Notes: generated by a model from the letters alone, not told the origin. Shown: positions 13,833-22,889, numbered from the stretch's first letter. The stretch: 25,338 nucleotides of DNA from an uncultured Microcaldota archaeon (GCA_903835325.1 CAILMU010000227.1:1-25338); one strand, 5' to 3'. Numbers and translations are program-made.

Positions 13833-14954
13833 ATGGTCAGTTTCGATCTAAGACACCCGTTCTCAAAGCTCCTGCTAGTCTATATGCTATGGATCGCCTG
13901 GTCGCTCCTCTCCGGAGGTCTTTTCGAGGTATACCTTGCAGGCCAAGGAATCACGCTCCAGCAGATATTCTACACGAATATCGGTTGGTTCCTCCCTCCG
14001 CTCCTGATACTCCCCTTCATCCGGAGGCTCAGCGTCAGGAGCTCTGTCCTGCTCGGCATCATCATCGCTTTCCTGGCGACCTTCCTGTTCCTGGTGTCCC
14101 CACCGGAATACTCAGGATACATCTACCGCCTCATACTCGGTTTCACAACAGTGTTCTTCTGGGTGCCGTTCAATATCGCGTATTACGAATTCAGGCATGA
14201 CAACCATGCACAGATGGGCGCGCTGTATTATTCTGTCACGCCCATGCTCTCGCTTTTCCTGCCTCTAATCTCGGGATACATCGCTTCTGTTTTCGGTTTC
14301 CCGGTGCTTTTCGTGCTTTCGATGTGCTCGGCGCTCGTCACTTTCATAGCCGCGTTCGTCCTCCTTGAGGAGCGCGAGTACCAATTCGATCTTATCACCA
14401 GCCTGAAGCAGATTTCCGGCCTCAGGACGCTCATCTTCGCGGAAGGCTTCACAGGTTCCCTGATAATCGGCACGACCATGTCCATCCTTCTCCTGAATTA
14501 CGCGAGCCAGCCTTTCGAGTTCGGCATTCTCTCATCGCTATCCATGCTGTTCTCCATAGCGGCATCCATGCTGACCGCGAAACTGTCGGATAAGAAGATG
14601 GAGAGGCGCTCGTTCCTGCTCCCCATGGTGGTCGGTTTCGCCATATCCACCGTCGTCGCGGGGCTCACGCACGATGTCGTGGTGTTCTTCATCGCGATGG
14701 GCTTGGTGAATTTCTTCAGCAGGATTTTCTTCCCGCTCCCCCTTGCCCTTGTAGTCGATAACAGCAAATCGATAATATCATCCATGGTCGGCCGCGAGTT
14801 CATGCTCAATCTCGGTCGAATCGCCGGCGTCATGGTCGGGGTTGTCATAGTCCAGTTTGCGGACCTCAACATGGTCATGATAGTCGAAGGTGCGGCGATG
14901 CTGCTCTATATCCCTATTTTTGAGAACCGCAAGAACAAGCTGCTCTATCACTGA
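13833..14954 (+). CDS. MFS-type membrane transporter
   Basis: A 373-residue protein with about 10-12 membrane helices: strongly hydrophobic stretches start near residues 9, 43, 70, 99, 132, 155, 205, 236, 265, 288 and 325. The inter-domain loop is short and charged (LLEEREYQFDLITS), and the loop LSDKKMERRS resembles the cytoplasmic basic loop in the second half of MFS carriers. The substrate cannot be told. There is no strong ribosome binding site before ATG 13833; a TATA-like TTTTTTAATATTC (about 13738-13750) gives a leader of about 60 nt. The MBL-fold gene starts within 50 nt of its stop. Confidence 0.8.
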   Translation: MVSFDLRHPFSKLLLVYMLWIAWSLLSGGLFEVYLAGQGITLQQIFYTNIGWFLPPLLILPFIRRLSVRSSVLLGIIIAFLATFLFLVSPPEYSGYIYRLILGFTTVFFWVPFNIAYYEFRHDNHAQMGALYYSVTPMLSLFLPLISGYIASVFGFPVLFVLSMCSALVTFIAAFVLLEEREYQFDLITSLKQISGLRTLIFAEGFTGSLIIGTTMSILLLNYASQPFEFGILSSLSMLFSIAASMLTAKLSDKKMERRSFLLPMVVGFAISTVVAGLTHDVVVFFIAMGLVNFFSRIFFPLPLALVVDNSKSIISSMVGREFMLNLGRIAGVMVGVVIVQFADLNMVMIVEGAAMLLYIPIFENRKNKLLYH

Positions 14955-14999
14955 AAGATGACAATAAAGATAAATACCCTGTCTGCACATGCCCCAGTT

Positions 15000-15755
15000 A
15001 TGCACATCCATCTCCTCGGCACCAACGGCTGGTTCGATACAGAGACAGGCCAGACCCCATGCATCCTGATAGATTCGCAGGAGGCATATGTCATCCTAGA
15101 CGCGGGCAACGGCATCAGGAAAATCGATTCGTATATCACGGACGCAAAGAAACCCATCCTGCTCCTCTTAAGCCATTTCCATATCGATCACAGCGCCGGC
15201 CTGCATATCCTACCTAAGTTCTCTTTCCCTCAAGGCATGACGATACTCGGCCAGCCCGGGACCAAGAGGACGCTGTCGAAACTCATCAAATCGCCTTTCA
15301 TGGCGCCCCTCGCGCTGTTCAGAAAAGACATGCGGGTCGAAGTGCGGGATCTCAAAATTGGGAAGAATGCGTTCGGTCCTTTGAATATCGAAGCGCTTCC
15401 GCTTGTCCATAAGGACCCGTGTTACGGCTATTCGTTCTCGCTCGAAAACAAGAAAGTCGCATACTGCACGGATACGGGCGTGTGCGAGAACATGACGAAA
15501 CTCGCGAAGAATGCAGACCTGTTCATCACAGAGTGCAGCTGGCGGGTGCGCAACCAGATTCCGGATTGGCCGCACCTAGCTCCTGAGGATGCCGCGGATG
15601 TCGCGAAGAGAGCGGGCGCGAAAAAACTGGTCCTTACGCACTTCGACGCTGTCCAATACCCAAAGCGGAGCGATCGCATCGAAGCCCAGAACAAAGCGAG
15701 AAAGATATTTCCAGAAACGCTCGCTGGCGAGGACGACATGGAGATTGAGTTGTGA
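15000..15755 (+). CDS. Metallo-beta-lactamase-fold hydrolase (RNase Z/PhnP-like)
   Basis: A 251-residue MBL-fold metal hydrolase. Metal ligands are visible in the typical order: SHFHIDHSAG (His59, His61, Asp63, His64), His137 (PLVHKDPCYGYSF), Asp158 (YCTDTG) and His214 (LVLTHFD). The HLAPEDAADVAKRAGAKKLV stretch is typical of the RNase Z-like branch. The arm that binds tRNA in true RNase Z is not seen, so a small-molecule substrate is also possible. ATG 15000 is chosen since the family begins MxIHLLGT and ATAAATA (14970-14976) lies one TATA spacing upstream. ATG 14958, 4 nt after the transporter stop, is the alternative. Confidence 0.85.
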   Translation: MHIHLLGTNGWFDTETGQTPCILIDSQEAYVILDAGNGIRKIDSYITDAKKPILLLLSHFHIDHSAGLHILPKFSFPQGMTILGQPGTKRTLSKLIKSPFMAPLALFRKDMRVEVRDLKIGKNAFGPLNIEALPLVHKDPCYGYSFSLENKKVAYCTDTGVCENMTKLAKNADLFITECSWRVRNQIPDWPHLAPEDAADVAKRAGAKKLVLTHFDAVQYPKRSDRIEAQNKARKIFPETLAGEDDMEIEL

Positions 15756-15815
15756 ACTGGCGGGCTGGAGAAATGAAGAACTGGGGCTGTGGATTGTCAG
15801 GATTTTGCCGGGGAA

Positions 15816-16535
15816 TCAACCGCTCTTCTTCGCCACAAGAAGTACCAGGTCGTTTTCCCCAAATCCCTCGATGCGCGGATATGAAAACTCCTTGCCATAG
15901 TGCCTTCTCGGGCAGGTGAGATGCTCTATCCCGAGGCCAACCTCCTCCAGTTTCGCGATGAGTTCCGAATTCGCTTTCAATCCGGCAGGCGAGAACACCT
16001 CGCGGAAACCCCTCGTGGGGTCGTTGTAGATGACCAGCCTTCCCTGGCGCTTCAGGAATCGCGGTATGTTCCCGATGGTCTTCTTGTAGTCTATATAATT
16101 CAGGACTTCAGAAAGCAATATCGTATCGGCTATCTGGATGTCCTGCCTGGGGTCGGCCCCGAAATGGCGCGCCACCCTGACGAACCGGCGCAGCTGCGCG
16201 ATGGATTTATCCTCGATGCCCTCCAAATCGCCCCGGATCTCCAGTATCGAATCGATTGATCTGCTGGGGTAGGGCATCGCGATATCTATCCTGACAATCT
16301 TCTTCCCTTCGGTAGGATAATATACGCCGCCGACCGAACCATCGTAAATCCCGATCATCCTGGTGCTGCCGCTCCCGATATCTATGATATTCCTTCCGAG
16401 CCTGCCCTGCTTGTCCAGCTCCTCCATCAATGGGAGGATCCGAAGATTCTTAGGGCCGATATCGTAACCTTTGCCCCATTGCTCTTTCCATACCTCGCGG
16501 GGGCTCTGGCCTTTTGGGATGCCTGACTTACGCAT
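15816..16535 (-). CDS. Class I SAM-dependent methyltransferase-like protein
   Basis: A 239-residue protein. The motif I region NIIDIGSGSTRM (49-60) is followed by an acidic strand end (KKIVRIDIAMP) and TILLSEVLNYIDY in the motif IV place, then GRLVIYNDPTRG. This is a Rossmann methyltransferase layout; the substrate is unknown. Pro-Arg and Tyr-rich parts near the end (CPRRHYGKEFSYPR) may shape the active site. ATG 16535 lies 27 nt from a TTTAAATA on the minus strand and has no ribosome binding site, so the mRNA is probably leaderless. It converges with the MBL gene (60-nt gap) and follows the unknown gene at 16599-17369 on the same strand. Confidence 0.75.
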   Translation of the reverse strand: MRKSGIPKGQSPREVWKEQWGKGYDIGPKNLRILPLMEELDKQGRLGRNIIDIGSGSTRMIGIYDGSVGGVYYPTEGKKIVRIDIAMPYPSRSIDSILEIRGDLEGIEDKSIAQLRRFVRVARHFGADPRQDIQIADTILLSEVLNYIDYKKTIGNIPRFLKRQGRLVIYNDPTRGFREVFSPAGLKANSELIAKLEEVGLGIEHLTCPRRHYGKEFSYPRIEGFGENDLVLLVAKKSG

Positions 16536-16558
16536 ACACTGTCTACTACATAATCAAT

Positions 16559-16566
16559 TATTTAAA
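16559..16566 (-). promoter_or_regulatory. TATA box for the methyltransferase-like gene
   Basis: TTTAAATA on the minus strand, centred 27-28 nt before ATG 16535, predicts a transcription start at the start codon. Confidence 0.65.
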
Positions 16567-16598
16567 CCCATGCCGGAACAGCATAGCCCACTGTTTAT

Positions 16599-17369
16599 TC
16601 AAACCCCCAGGTGGGCCTTGAAATAATCAGGGACATGCTCCTGCATAGTCCTGCTATCAACGAACCCGAATTCCTTGTGCAGTTGCAGCATATACGGGTG
16701 CGGTGCGAAATGCGGGACCGTGATAGCGTATCCTTCTAAGTCCATCGAAGTCGACCTTACCTGGGCTCCGCCATGCTTATCATAGACGTTCTTGAAGCGG
16801 GATGACATCGCAGCCTGCTCTTTGGAGACTATCTTGCCGAGAAGCGACTGGTGGATGAAACCGAACGATATCGTCTTCTTCTCGACCTTGCCTGTCACGA
16901 GGTTCTTCATGGGCTTCTCGATTTTCGCGCTTATCCTTATCTCGTCTCCGCCCCTGCCTGGTATGCATTTCGCCTCATATTCGTTCTTCTCCAGATGCAG
17001 CAAAAGGAAAGAGGTGAAGAATTCCCTCATGCCGTGCAGGTTGATGGCTTTCGAGAACACGACGAGCCTCTCACCAGAGAAGAAGAGCGAGCGCATGGCC
17101 CCGTGCGCGAACGAGTTGCCGAGGCGCTCTTCGCCTATGAAGATATTCTGGAAATAATTGTTCGGGACGGCGAAGGCGGATCTGGCTTCGAACATGGGGT
17201 GCACAAGTTTGACAGGCCAGTTCATCGAGGTATAGATGCTTCCGGCTATGCTCTGGAATTCCCCTGCCATCTCCTTGGATGCCTCGATGCGCGCGATGTC
17301 CTCCTGGTGCATCTTGGAAATCAAAGCTTCGTAGTCCGCGCTTTTCGCTCTCTCACAAAGGTCGCACAT
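16599..17369 (-). CDS. Unknown soluble protein with N-terminal CxxC
   Basis: A 256-residue protein I do not recognise. It starts MCDLCERAK with one CxxC and later has a further Cys (KCIPGRG, about 134). There is no signal peptide or long membrane helix. Residues 85-120 are hydrophobic and mixed (NSFAHGAMRSLFFSGERLVV). Gly/Asp-rich parts (CIPGRGGDEIRIS) and two aromatic/His-rich stretches near the end (VPHFAPHPYMLQLHKEFGF) might bind metal or a cofactor. GTTAAAAAC (17395-17403 on plus, read on minus) lies about 30 nt before ATG 17369, so the mRNA is probably leaderless. It is upstream of the methyltransferase-like gene but that gene has its own TATA box. Confidence 0.75.
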   Translation of the reverse strand: MCDLCERAKSADYEALISKMHQEDIARIEASKEMAGEFQSIAGSIYTSMNWPVKLVHPMFEARSAFAVPNNYFQNIFIGEERLGNSFAHGAMRSLFFSGERLVVFSKAINLHGMREFFTSFLLLHLEKNEYEAKCIPGRGGDEIRISAKIEKPMKNLVTGKVEKKTISFGFIHQSLLGKIVSKEQAAMSSRFKNVYDKHGGAQVRSTSMDLEGYAITVPHFAPHPYMLQLHKEFGFVDSRTMQEHVPDYFKAHLGV

Positions 17370-17519
17370 AATCGGTTTTCTTGGGAACTTCCTTGTTTTT
17401 AACCTCTCCTGCCAAGAAGTCGCTACCCCAAACCGGTATTAGGGCATGGATGAATTGGCAATTATTATAAGGATTTTGCTCATAATAGTCTCACCGCCTA
17501 CATACAGGCTCTATAATTG

Positions 17520-17719
17520 TATGCTCGTCTGAGCATATTATATTTATCTCGCAAACACTAAACTTCTGCATATTCTCCGTATTGCGTAAAGCCGCTGGAG
17601 ATAAGTGCAGAGGCGGAATACCGTCGGGAGGACGGGAATGTACGCTTGTGGAGACGCCGTATGTCGTCTATGAAGCAGGAAGCCAAATCTTCGGCGCAAG
17701 CCAAGTTATGGTACTTCAC
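17520..17719 (+). mobile_element. Probable IS200/IS605-type element remnant without transposase
   Basis: The segment has a 7-bp hairpin TATGCTC-GTCT-GAGCATA (17520-17537) at its left. Its right end carries GAAGCAGGAAGCC (17672-17684), a hairpin with GCAA loop (17689-17705) and GGTACTTCAC (17710-17719). This order closely resembles the right ends of IS200/IS605 elements, which end ...GGAAGCC-stem-GGTAGTTCAC. The frame ending at TAG 17731 also reads like a TnpB tail (VETPYVVYEAGS). No tnpA or tnpB body is present: only about 50 nt separate the left hairpin from the right-end region. It is therefore a deleted or MITE-like copy. It lies in the 380-nt gap between two genes. Confidence 0.55.
17585..17719 (+). 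ncRNA. Omega-RNA-like segment of the IS605 remnant
   Basis: In IS605 elements the right end together with the 3' part of tnpB gives the omega RNA that guides TnpB; the guide lies just past the right end. Here the stretch holds several short stems: CCGTC-GGGAG-GACGG (17621-17635), TACG...CGTA (17641-17661), the GCAA-loop stem (17689-17705) and an outer GCCA/TGGT pairing around it. If transcribed, the guide position would be the about 16-20 bases from 17720. Whether it is expressed, and whether a TnpB elsewhere uses it, cannot be seen here. Confidence 0.45.
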
Positions 17720-17779
17720 GTCTATTTGTAGATAACATCATCATGAGATAATATAAAATGTGAGGGGCGAGACAACGAT

Positions 17780-18877
17780 ATGAACAAAGACGACATACTG
17801 AAGATTGGAGTGGTCATCCTCGCTATCAGTTTCATCACCGAGCTTTTCTTCCTTGGCGGTTCATCGTTCTTCGCGAACAGGACGACTGTCACGGCCGAGA
17901 ACATGTCCGGGACCACGACCTTCACAGGGACGATCCGGACATACGACCCGCTTCTCGCCGTCCCATCCGCAACCGACAAGCTCATCCTGGATGATGTGAG
18001 GAAACGCCCCGAGGTCTCATCAGTGACCCAGCAGGGCAGCTATCTCCTCATCCGCACAGACACCCGCGATGACGTTTTCCCGCTCGCCAGCTACCTGCGG
18101 TCCAGAAACGTCTCATCCATATCGATCGCAAATATCGCGCTTCCGACCATCCTTGAGATAAACACAGGGACGAACAAGACCAATATCACCTCGAACGGCG
18201 GCATCGTCCGAGTCGAGACGCAGCCTATTCTTGATGTCGACAGCGAAGTGGACGTCTCGATGATCGCGGTGGCCACAACGGACGGCCGCCTGATAGATTA
18301 CCAGAACCCGCAGATACTGGCCAAGGATTTGAAACTCAGCGCGAATGCGACCATAACGAAACTCGCGCAGGTGGTCTACAGCTACCAGATTCCATGGGAG
18401 GGCAGGGTGATCGTGAAATCCTATCTGGATGGCAATTCATCCGGTTACACCTACAAATACACGCAGAACGATAACATCCTGTTCCAGACTCCGCTGACGA
18501 TAGACCAGATCATGATCAAAAGGCAATTCGATTACATCACGTACGTGGATGCCAACAGCGCGACCGTCTCACCTGTTTTCGACAACCGCACGCAGGTCGA
18601 AGCCAATTTCGAGGATGTGAAGCCGGTATTCCCGGCATCGGTACTCACCGTGACCGGAAATTCAGCGGATTTCACTTCCCCTGTCCCGTTCAATTCGACA
18701 GTCGCGTACGGATATGCGGTCGCCCTGCCTATGAACGTCTCGGGTTACACCATTTCGGATTCGAACGAGACCATGATTTACAATTCGGCGACGAATCGCA
18801 GCCTCGGCGATACCGTTCAGGTGAATATCAGCGCTGTAGCGATAGGTGGACGGCTGTTCACAGTGACGCTATCCTGA
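17780..18877 (+). CDS. Membrane-anchored extracellular protein, unknown function
   Basis: A 365-residue protein with one N-terminal membrane helix (residues 8-31, KIGVVILAISFITELFFLGG) preceded by a short charged start, so the body probably lies outside the cell. The body is rich in Thr, Ser, Val, Asn and has beta character, with many Asn-x-Ser/Thr sites (NVSS, NKTN, NITS, NATI, NSSG, NRTQ, NSTV, NVSG, NETM, NRSL, NISA), fitting archaeal N-glycosylation. I do not recognise a domain. TATAAAA (17752-17758) lies 25 nt before the ATG, fitting a leaderless start. It ends in a shared terminator with nadM. Confidence 0.75.
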   Translation: MNKDDILKIGVVILAISFITELFFLGGSSFFANRTTVTAENMSGTTTFTGTIRTYDPLLAVPSATDKLILDDVRKRPEVSSVTQQGSYLLIRTDTRDDVFPLASYLRSRNVSSISIANIALPTILEINTGTNKTNITSNGGIVRVETQPILDVDSEVDVSMIAVATTDGRLIDYQNPQILAKDLKLSANATITKLAQVVYSYQIPWEGRVIVKSYLDGNSSGYTYKYTQNDNILFQTPLTIDQIMIKRQFDYITYVDANSATVSPVFDNRTQVEANFEDVKPVFPASVLTVTGNSADFTSPVPFNSTVAYGYAVALPMNVSGYTISDSNETMIYNSATNRSLGDTVQVNISAVAIGGRLFTVTLS

Positions 18878-18893
18878 AAAAGAGCTCTTTTTT
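18877..18893. terminator. Bidirectional terminator between convergent genes
   Basis: AAAAAGAGCTCTTTTT (18877-18892) is a perfect palindrome that overlaps the stop codon of the plus-strand gene and is followed by one more T. It gives a hairpin with T-tracts on both strands, suitable for ending both the anchored-protein gene and nadM. Confidence 0.65.
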
Positions 18894-18909
18894 CCCCATT
18901 TTTCGCCGC

Positions 18910-19422
18910 TCACCAAAGCCGGGCTATCTTCTTCATCCTCTTCTCGGCTTCTATAGCGACAAGGAACTCGTGCGTCTTCTTGGGCACGTGTTTGGCCCAG
19001 GACTTGTCCCCTTCGCACATCAGCTTGCGGATGGAAGCGCCTTCGTTCCGCTCCCGTTCATGAGGCTCTGTCGAGCGCACGAGCACGCCGTGCTTGGAGA
19101 AAAGCATGCGCACGAGGGGGTTGTTGGAATACACCTCGTTGACCTGCGGTATATGCGCGAGAACATGGTCGACCCAGACCGTATTGTCATTGACGTCAGG
19201 GACAGGCACTATGACAAGCCTCGAAAGCTCTGTCACTCCGAAGCAGGCGCGGATCATCTCGATGCGCTCCCCGCATGTGAAGGGGTTGTCCCGGCTGAAC
19301 GAGTCCTCCGAGCTCCCGATGACCACAATTACCTCCTTGTACTTCCTCAGCAGCCTTTTCACGGCCTCGAAATGGCCGTTATGGAAAGGCTGGAACCTGC
19401 CTACAAAAAGCGCGCGTTTCAT
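18910..19422 (-). CDS. nadM: Nicotinamide-nucleotide adenylyltransferase (archaeal NadM type)
   Basis: A 170-residue nucleotidyltransferase that makes NAD from NMN and ATP. The N-terminal GRFQPFHNGH (8-17) holds the HxGH-type ATP site, followed by VVIGSSEDSFSRDNPFTCGER (33-53). VYSNNPLVRMLF (97-108) and GASIRKLM (128-135, ISxxR-type motif; Thr/Glu is common where Ala/Ser are seen) complete the archaeal NadM pattern, and the length fits the family. The ATG at 19422 overlaps the smc stop by 4 nt (ATGA), so translation is coupled to smc. It ends at the shared terminator 18877-18893. Confidence 0.92.
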   Translation of the reverse strand: MKRALFVGRFQPFHNGHFEAVKRLLRKYKEVIVVIGSSEDSFSRDNPFTCGERIEMIRACFGVTELSRLVIVPVPDVNDNTVWVDHVLAHIPQVNEVYSNNPLVRMLFSKHGVLVRSTEPHERERNEGASIRKLMCEGDKSWAKHVPKKTHEFLVAIEAEKRMKKIARLW

Positions 19423-22400
19423 GCTGCTGCCACCTGTTTCAGTTTGACTCCCACGAGTTTCGATGTCCCGCCGACCTTGGCCACGCCGATCACAGAATCC
19501 GAACCCGACATGATAATGTCGTTATGGGACACGACTATGAACTGGCTGTTGTTCGCCATCTTGTGGATGAGCTCGGCGAGATTCTGGCTGTTTGGTTTAT
19601 CCAGGGCTGAATCCACCTCGTCCAGGATATAGAAGGGCGATGGCTTGAACAGCTGCATGGCGAATATGAACATCAGGGCGACCAGCGTCCTTTCGCCTCC
19701 TGAAAGAGCATCGAGCGAGTAGTCCTTGTTGTTCCGGCGTATCTTGATGAACATGCCGCTCTCGAAAGGCGTCGCCGGCTTGTCCAGGTAGAGATGGCCC
19801 TGCCCGATCTGGATGTATTGGAACATCTTTGAGAAATTGTCGGAAACAGCCTGGAATGTCTCGAAGAACGAGTCCTTCTTGTGCTCCTCTATCTCGTTTA
19901 TCATTGCCATTATGGCCTCTCTCTCCAGGTCGAGCTTCTTAATTCTTTCCTCCACCTCATCTATCTCGGCCTTCTTCTTGTCGTACATCTCGATGGCCGC
20001 CATGTTCACGTTGCCCAGTTCAGCGAGCGTCTTCTCGCATTCGGCGACTATCTTGGCGAGCTCGTCCTTCTTCAGGGTGAGCACCTCGATCTCCTGGTAA
20101 TTTGCGAGCTCAGCCTTCATATCGTCCAGCCGGGTCGCTGCGGATGCCTTCTTGATCTCGAACTGCGTCCGATCGCGCTCGAGGCGCTCAAGCTCGTTCT
20201 TTTTAGCGCCAATCAGCGCCCCCAGTTTCGTGAATTCCTGCTCGTGGGCCTTCAGGTCCGAGAAGAGCTTCTCCACCTCTTTGCTGGCGGATGCGATCCT
20301 GTCCTCGACCTTCCCCAGTTGCGCCCGTTCATCATCGAGAGCCTGCTGTGCGTCCTCTATCGCCCGATGGGCGGTCTTCTCCTCGCCTTTTATCGCCTTA
20401 GCCCTCTCCTCGCGAGTATTCAGCTCCTTTTTGAGTATCCCTGTCTCGCTCATCTTGCCTTCGATGGTCGCCCTCAACGAGGATACCTCGGCACTCAGGT
20501 CGGCGCGCTTCTTGCTCGTCTCCTCGGTCCTTCTCTTGAACGAATCCTCGGCCTCTGCAAGCTTCTTGCGGAGCGCTGCCATCTCCTTCTCCGCGCCATC
20601 CAGCTCGCTTGCGAGGCGGATATTCTCCTTCGAGCGTGATGCTATCGTCTCCTCGAGGCCCTTTATCTCCGCGCGTATCTGCTCGCGCCGCTTGTCGCGC
20701 TGCTCGGATTCCCTGCGCTTCTCCTCCCCCATCTTCGTCTCCATCTCGATGGTCTTTATGCGGATGTCCACCTGGGATTTCTCCGCACGCAATCTTGACT
20801 CGGCTTCGCGTATGGAATAGAGCTCCTGGAGGAGCGAATCCTTTGTGGATTTCACCTGCATCAGTTCGTTCTCGATCTTCCTGAGCTGGTTCCCGCTAAG
20901 GATGCCGCTGTCTGTCCTTCCGCCGCTTATCACGCCGGAGCGCTCGAATATCTCCCCGTCGAGGGTCACCATCCTGCTTGTCCCGATGCCGGCTTTCTTG
21001 GCTGAGGCGATGTCATCCATGAGCATGGTCTCCGAGAAAACATACTCCATGGCAGCTCTCGCCTCTTCAGGGTATGATATGACATCTATGACCGCGAGCT
21101 TGCCTGAAGACTGCCTCTGCGGAGTCTTGATCCGGTCCAGAGGGATGAATGTCGCCCGCCCTGCTTTGGCTTTCTTCAATTTATCTATGGTCTCGGTCGC
21201 GGCATCGACCGTATCGACAACGACATAAAGCAGCCTCGAGCCCGCTGCCGCTTCCACGGCCGCGCCGAATTTGGGCTCGAACGATATCAGGTCTGCGACC
21301 ATGCCCTTTATCCGCTTGTCCTTGGACGAGAGGTCCTTGACGAAGCTGAGCGCCGGGTTCGCAAGGTGCGGAGAGCTCCGGACCTTGAATATCGATGCCT
21401 TCTCCTTCAGCTCCAGCATCTCCCTGTCCAGCTCCCCCATCTGCGCGTTTATCTCCTTGGTGCGGGAAAACGAGCTCTCTATCTCGGCTGCTATGCTCGC
21501 CGACTCGGACCGGAGGCCGCTCAATGATGACGCGGCGGCGGTTGCGCCCTCATCTTCAGGAACACCTTTCAGGATCGCCTTCTCCTCATCGTTCTTGGCG
21601 CTTATCAGCTCCCGTTTCGAGGCGATCTCGGATGTTATCCCTATCAGCCTCTCTTTCAACGATGCGAGCTCCTTGTCTTTGGCCTCCAGATGCTTCTTGG
21701 CCTCCCGGACTGATTCATCCTCGCTTATGCCTCCTTCGGCATTCAGCTTCTTCTCAGCCATCTCGAAAGCCGCCCTGAGCCGATGCAGCTCGTTCTCGAT
21801 GGCGTCTATCCCTTTGCGGTCGGCATCCAGCTCGTCATCGAGCGCTTTCATCTCGGCCTTCAATTTGACAAGCTCCGCTTTCTTGTCTGTTATCATCTGC
21901 TCGCGCGAACCGATAGCAGCCTTCGCCTTCTCGACCTTCTGGATGAGCTCGTTCGTCTTCTGTTTCGACTGGAGCTCGAGGCTCGTCTTCTTCCGCTCGA
22001 AATCCACTTCGTTCACTTTCGCATCCAAGGCGGCCATGTCATGCGATATCCGTCTCTTCTCGCCCTCTATCTTCTCTTCGCCCGCTGCGATGTCGCTAAG
22101 CTCCTTCGTGAAACGCTCGCTCTCCCTCCTCAATAATGTGCCTTTGGCGTTCGTGAGGCTCTTTTTCGATTCTGTGAACCTGATGGCGACCTCTTTCTCG
22201 TGGCCCAGTTCATCCAGGAAATTCTTCCGCTCGCCCAGGACCAGCTGGGCATCCTTTATCCTCGTCTCGACTGTCCCGAGCTCGCCGAGGGCCTCCTTCT
22301 TCTTGGCTTCGAAATCGGCTATCCCGGCGACGCTGTCTATTATCGTCCTGCGCTCCTTCCCGTTCATGTTCAGGATGCGCTGCACTTCGCCCTGGGCGAT

Positions 22401-22790
22401 GGTGTTCCTTCCTGATTCGTCCAGGTTGTGCTTCTTCAGGGCCTCCAGGACCGCCATCCTGGTGACCTTCTTGCCGTTCATCCTGTAGAGCATCTTGCCG
22501 TCCTGGCGGATGGCGCGCTTAATCTCGTAGCGCTCCGAGCCCCCGTCATCGCCTTCGAATACGAGGGTGGCTTCCGCTGTCTTCGAATCAGTGTGGATGA
22601 GCTCCTTGGAGTTCCTGGCGCGCAAGGAACGGAGGCTGGTCTCGCCCATGGCGAAGCGGATGGCGTCGCATAGGTTCGATTTTCCAGATCCATTCGGGCC
22701 GGCGAAGCAGATGTATGTACGCGGGAGCTGGATGTCCGCTGCCTTGAACGATTTGAAATTCCTTAATTTAAGGCGGGAGATAAACACCAT
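19419..22790 (-). CDS. smc: Chromosome segregation ATPase SMC
   Basis: A 1123-residue SMC protein that organises and separates chromosomes as a coiled-coil dimer. The N-terminal head has Walker A GPNGSGKSN (31-39). Long coiled coils (about 160-490 and 660-960) flank a hinge near 495-640 (KGMVADLISFEPKFGAAVEAA; VISGGRTDSG after it). The C-terminal head has the ABC signature LSGGERTLVAL (from about 1029), Walker B FYILDEVDSALDK (about 1053-1065) and the switch His in VVSHND. The ATG 22790 start is preferred because the family begins VFISRLKLRNFKSFK; the frame to 22859 adds only a promoter-region peptide. A CTTTTTAAT box (22821-22829) lies about 35 nt upstream. No scpA/scpB gene is adjacent; nadM overlaps its stop. 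Confidence 0.96.
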   Translation of the reverse strand: MVFISRLKLRNFKSFKAADIQLPRTYICFAGPNGSGKSNLCDAIRFAMGETSLRSLRARNSKELIHTDSKTAEATLVFEGDDGGSERYEIKRAIRQDGKMLYRMNGKKVTRMAVLEALKKHNLDESGRNTIAQGEVQRILNMNGKERRTIIDSVAGIADFEAKKKEALGELGTVETRIKDAQLVLGERKNFLDELGHEKEVAIRFTESKKSLTNAKGTLLRRESERFTKELSDIAAGEEKIEGEKRRISHDMAALDAKVNEVDFERKKTSLELQSKQKTNELIQKVEKAKAAIGSREQMITDKKAELVKLKAEMKALDDELDADRKGIDAIENELHRLRAAFEMAEKKLNAEGGISEDESVREAKKHLEAKDKELASLKERLIGITSEIASKRELISAKNDEEKAILKGVPEDEGATAAASSLSGLRSESASIAAEIESSFSRTKEINAQMGELDREMLELKEKASIFKVRSSPHLANPALSFVKDLSSKDKRIKGMVADLISFEPKFGAAVEAAAGSRLLYVVVDTVDAATETIDKLKKAKAGRATFIPLDRIKTPQRQSSGKLAVIDVISYPEEARAAMEYVFSETMLMDDIASAKKAGIGTSRMVTLDGEIFERSGVISGGRTDSGILSGNQLRKIENELMQVKSTKDSLLQELYSIREAESRLRAEKSQVDIRIKTIEMETKMGEEKRRESEQRDKRREQIRAEIKGLEETIASRSKENIRLASELDGAEKEMAALRKKLAEAEDSFKRRTEETSKKRADLSAEVSSLRATIEGKMSETGILKKELNTREERAKAIKGEEKTAHRAIEDAQQALDDERAQLGKVEDRIASASKEVEKLFSDLKAHEQEFTKLGALIGAKKNELERLERDRTQFEIKKASAATRLDDMKAELANYQEIEVLTLKKDELAKIVAECEKTLAELGNVNMAAIEMYDKKKAEIDEVEERIKKLDLEREAIMAMINEIEEHKKDSFFETFQAVSDNFSKMFQYIQIGQGHLYLDKPATPFESGMFIKIRRNNKDYSLDALSGGERTLVALMFIFAMQLFKPSPFYILDEVDSALDKPNSQNLAELIHKMANNSQFIVVSHNDIIMSGSDSVIGVAKVGGTSKLVGVKLKQVAAA

Positions 22791-22860
22791 TTGCACTCGA
22801 CGGGCGATATCGCAGGACAGATTAAAAAGGATTGCCCTACCGCTCCCAAATAAAGACATT

Positions 22861-22866
22861 TTTAAA
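22861..22866 (+). promoter_or_regulatory. TATA box for the FGE-family lipoprotein
   Basis: TTTAAA within ATTTTTAAACAC, centred 26-27 nt before ATG 22890, with no ribosome binding site in between; the transcript is probably leaderless. A second AT run AATATATATT (22871-22880) is too near the ATG to be its TATA box. Confidence 0.55.
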
Positions 22867-22889
22867 CACTAATATATATTATTAACCTG

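Noticed and set aside
17555..17731. Intact tnpB gene
   Set aside because: Only a tail-like frame is present; the RuvC and zinc-finger parts of TnpB are missing upstream.
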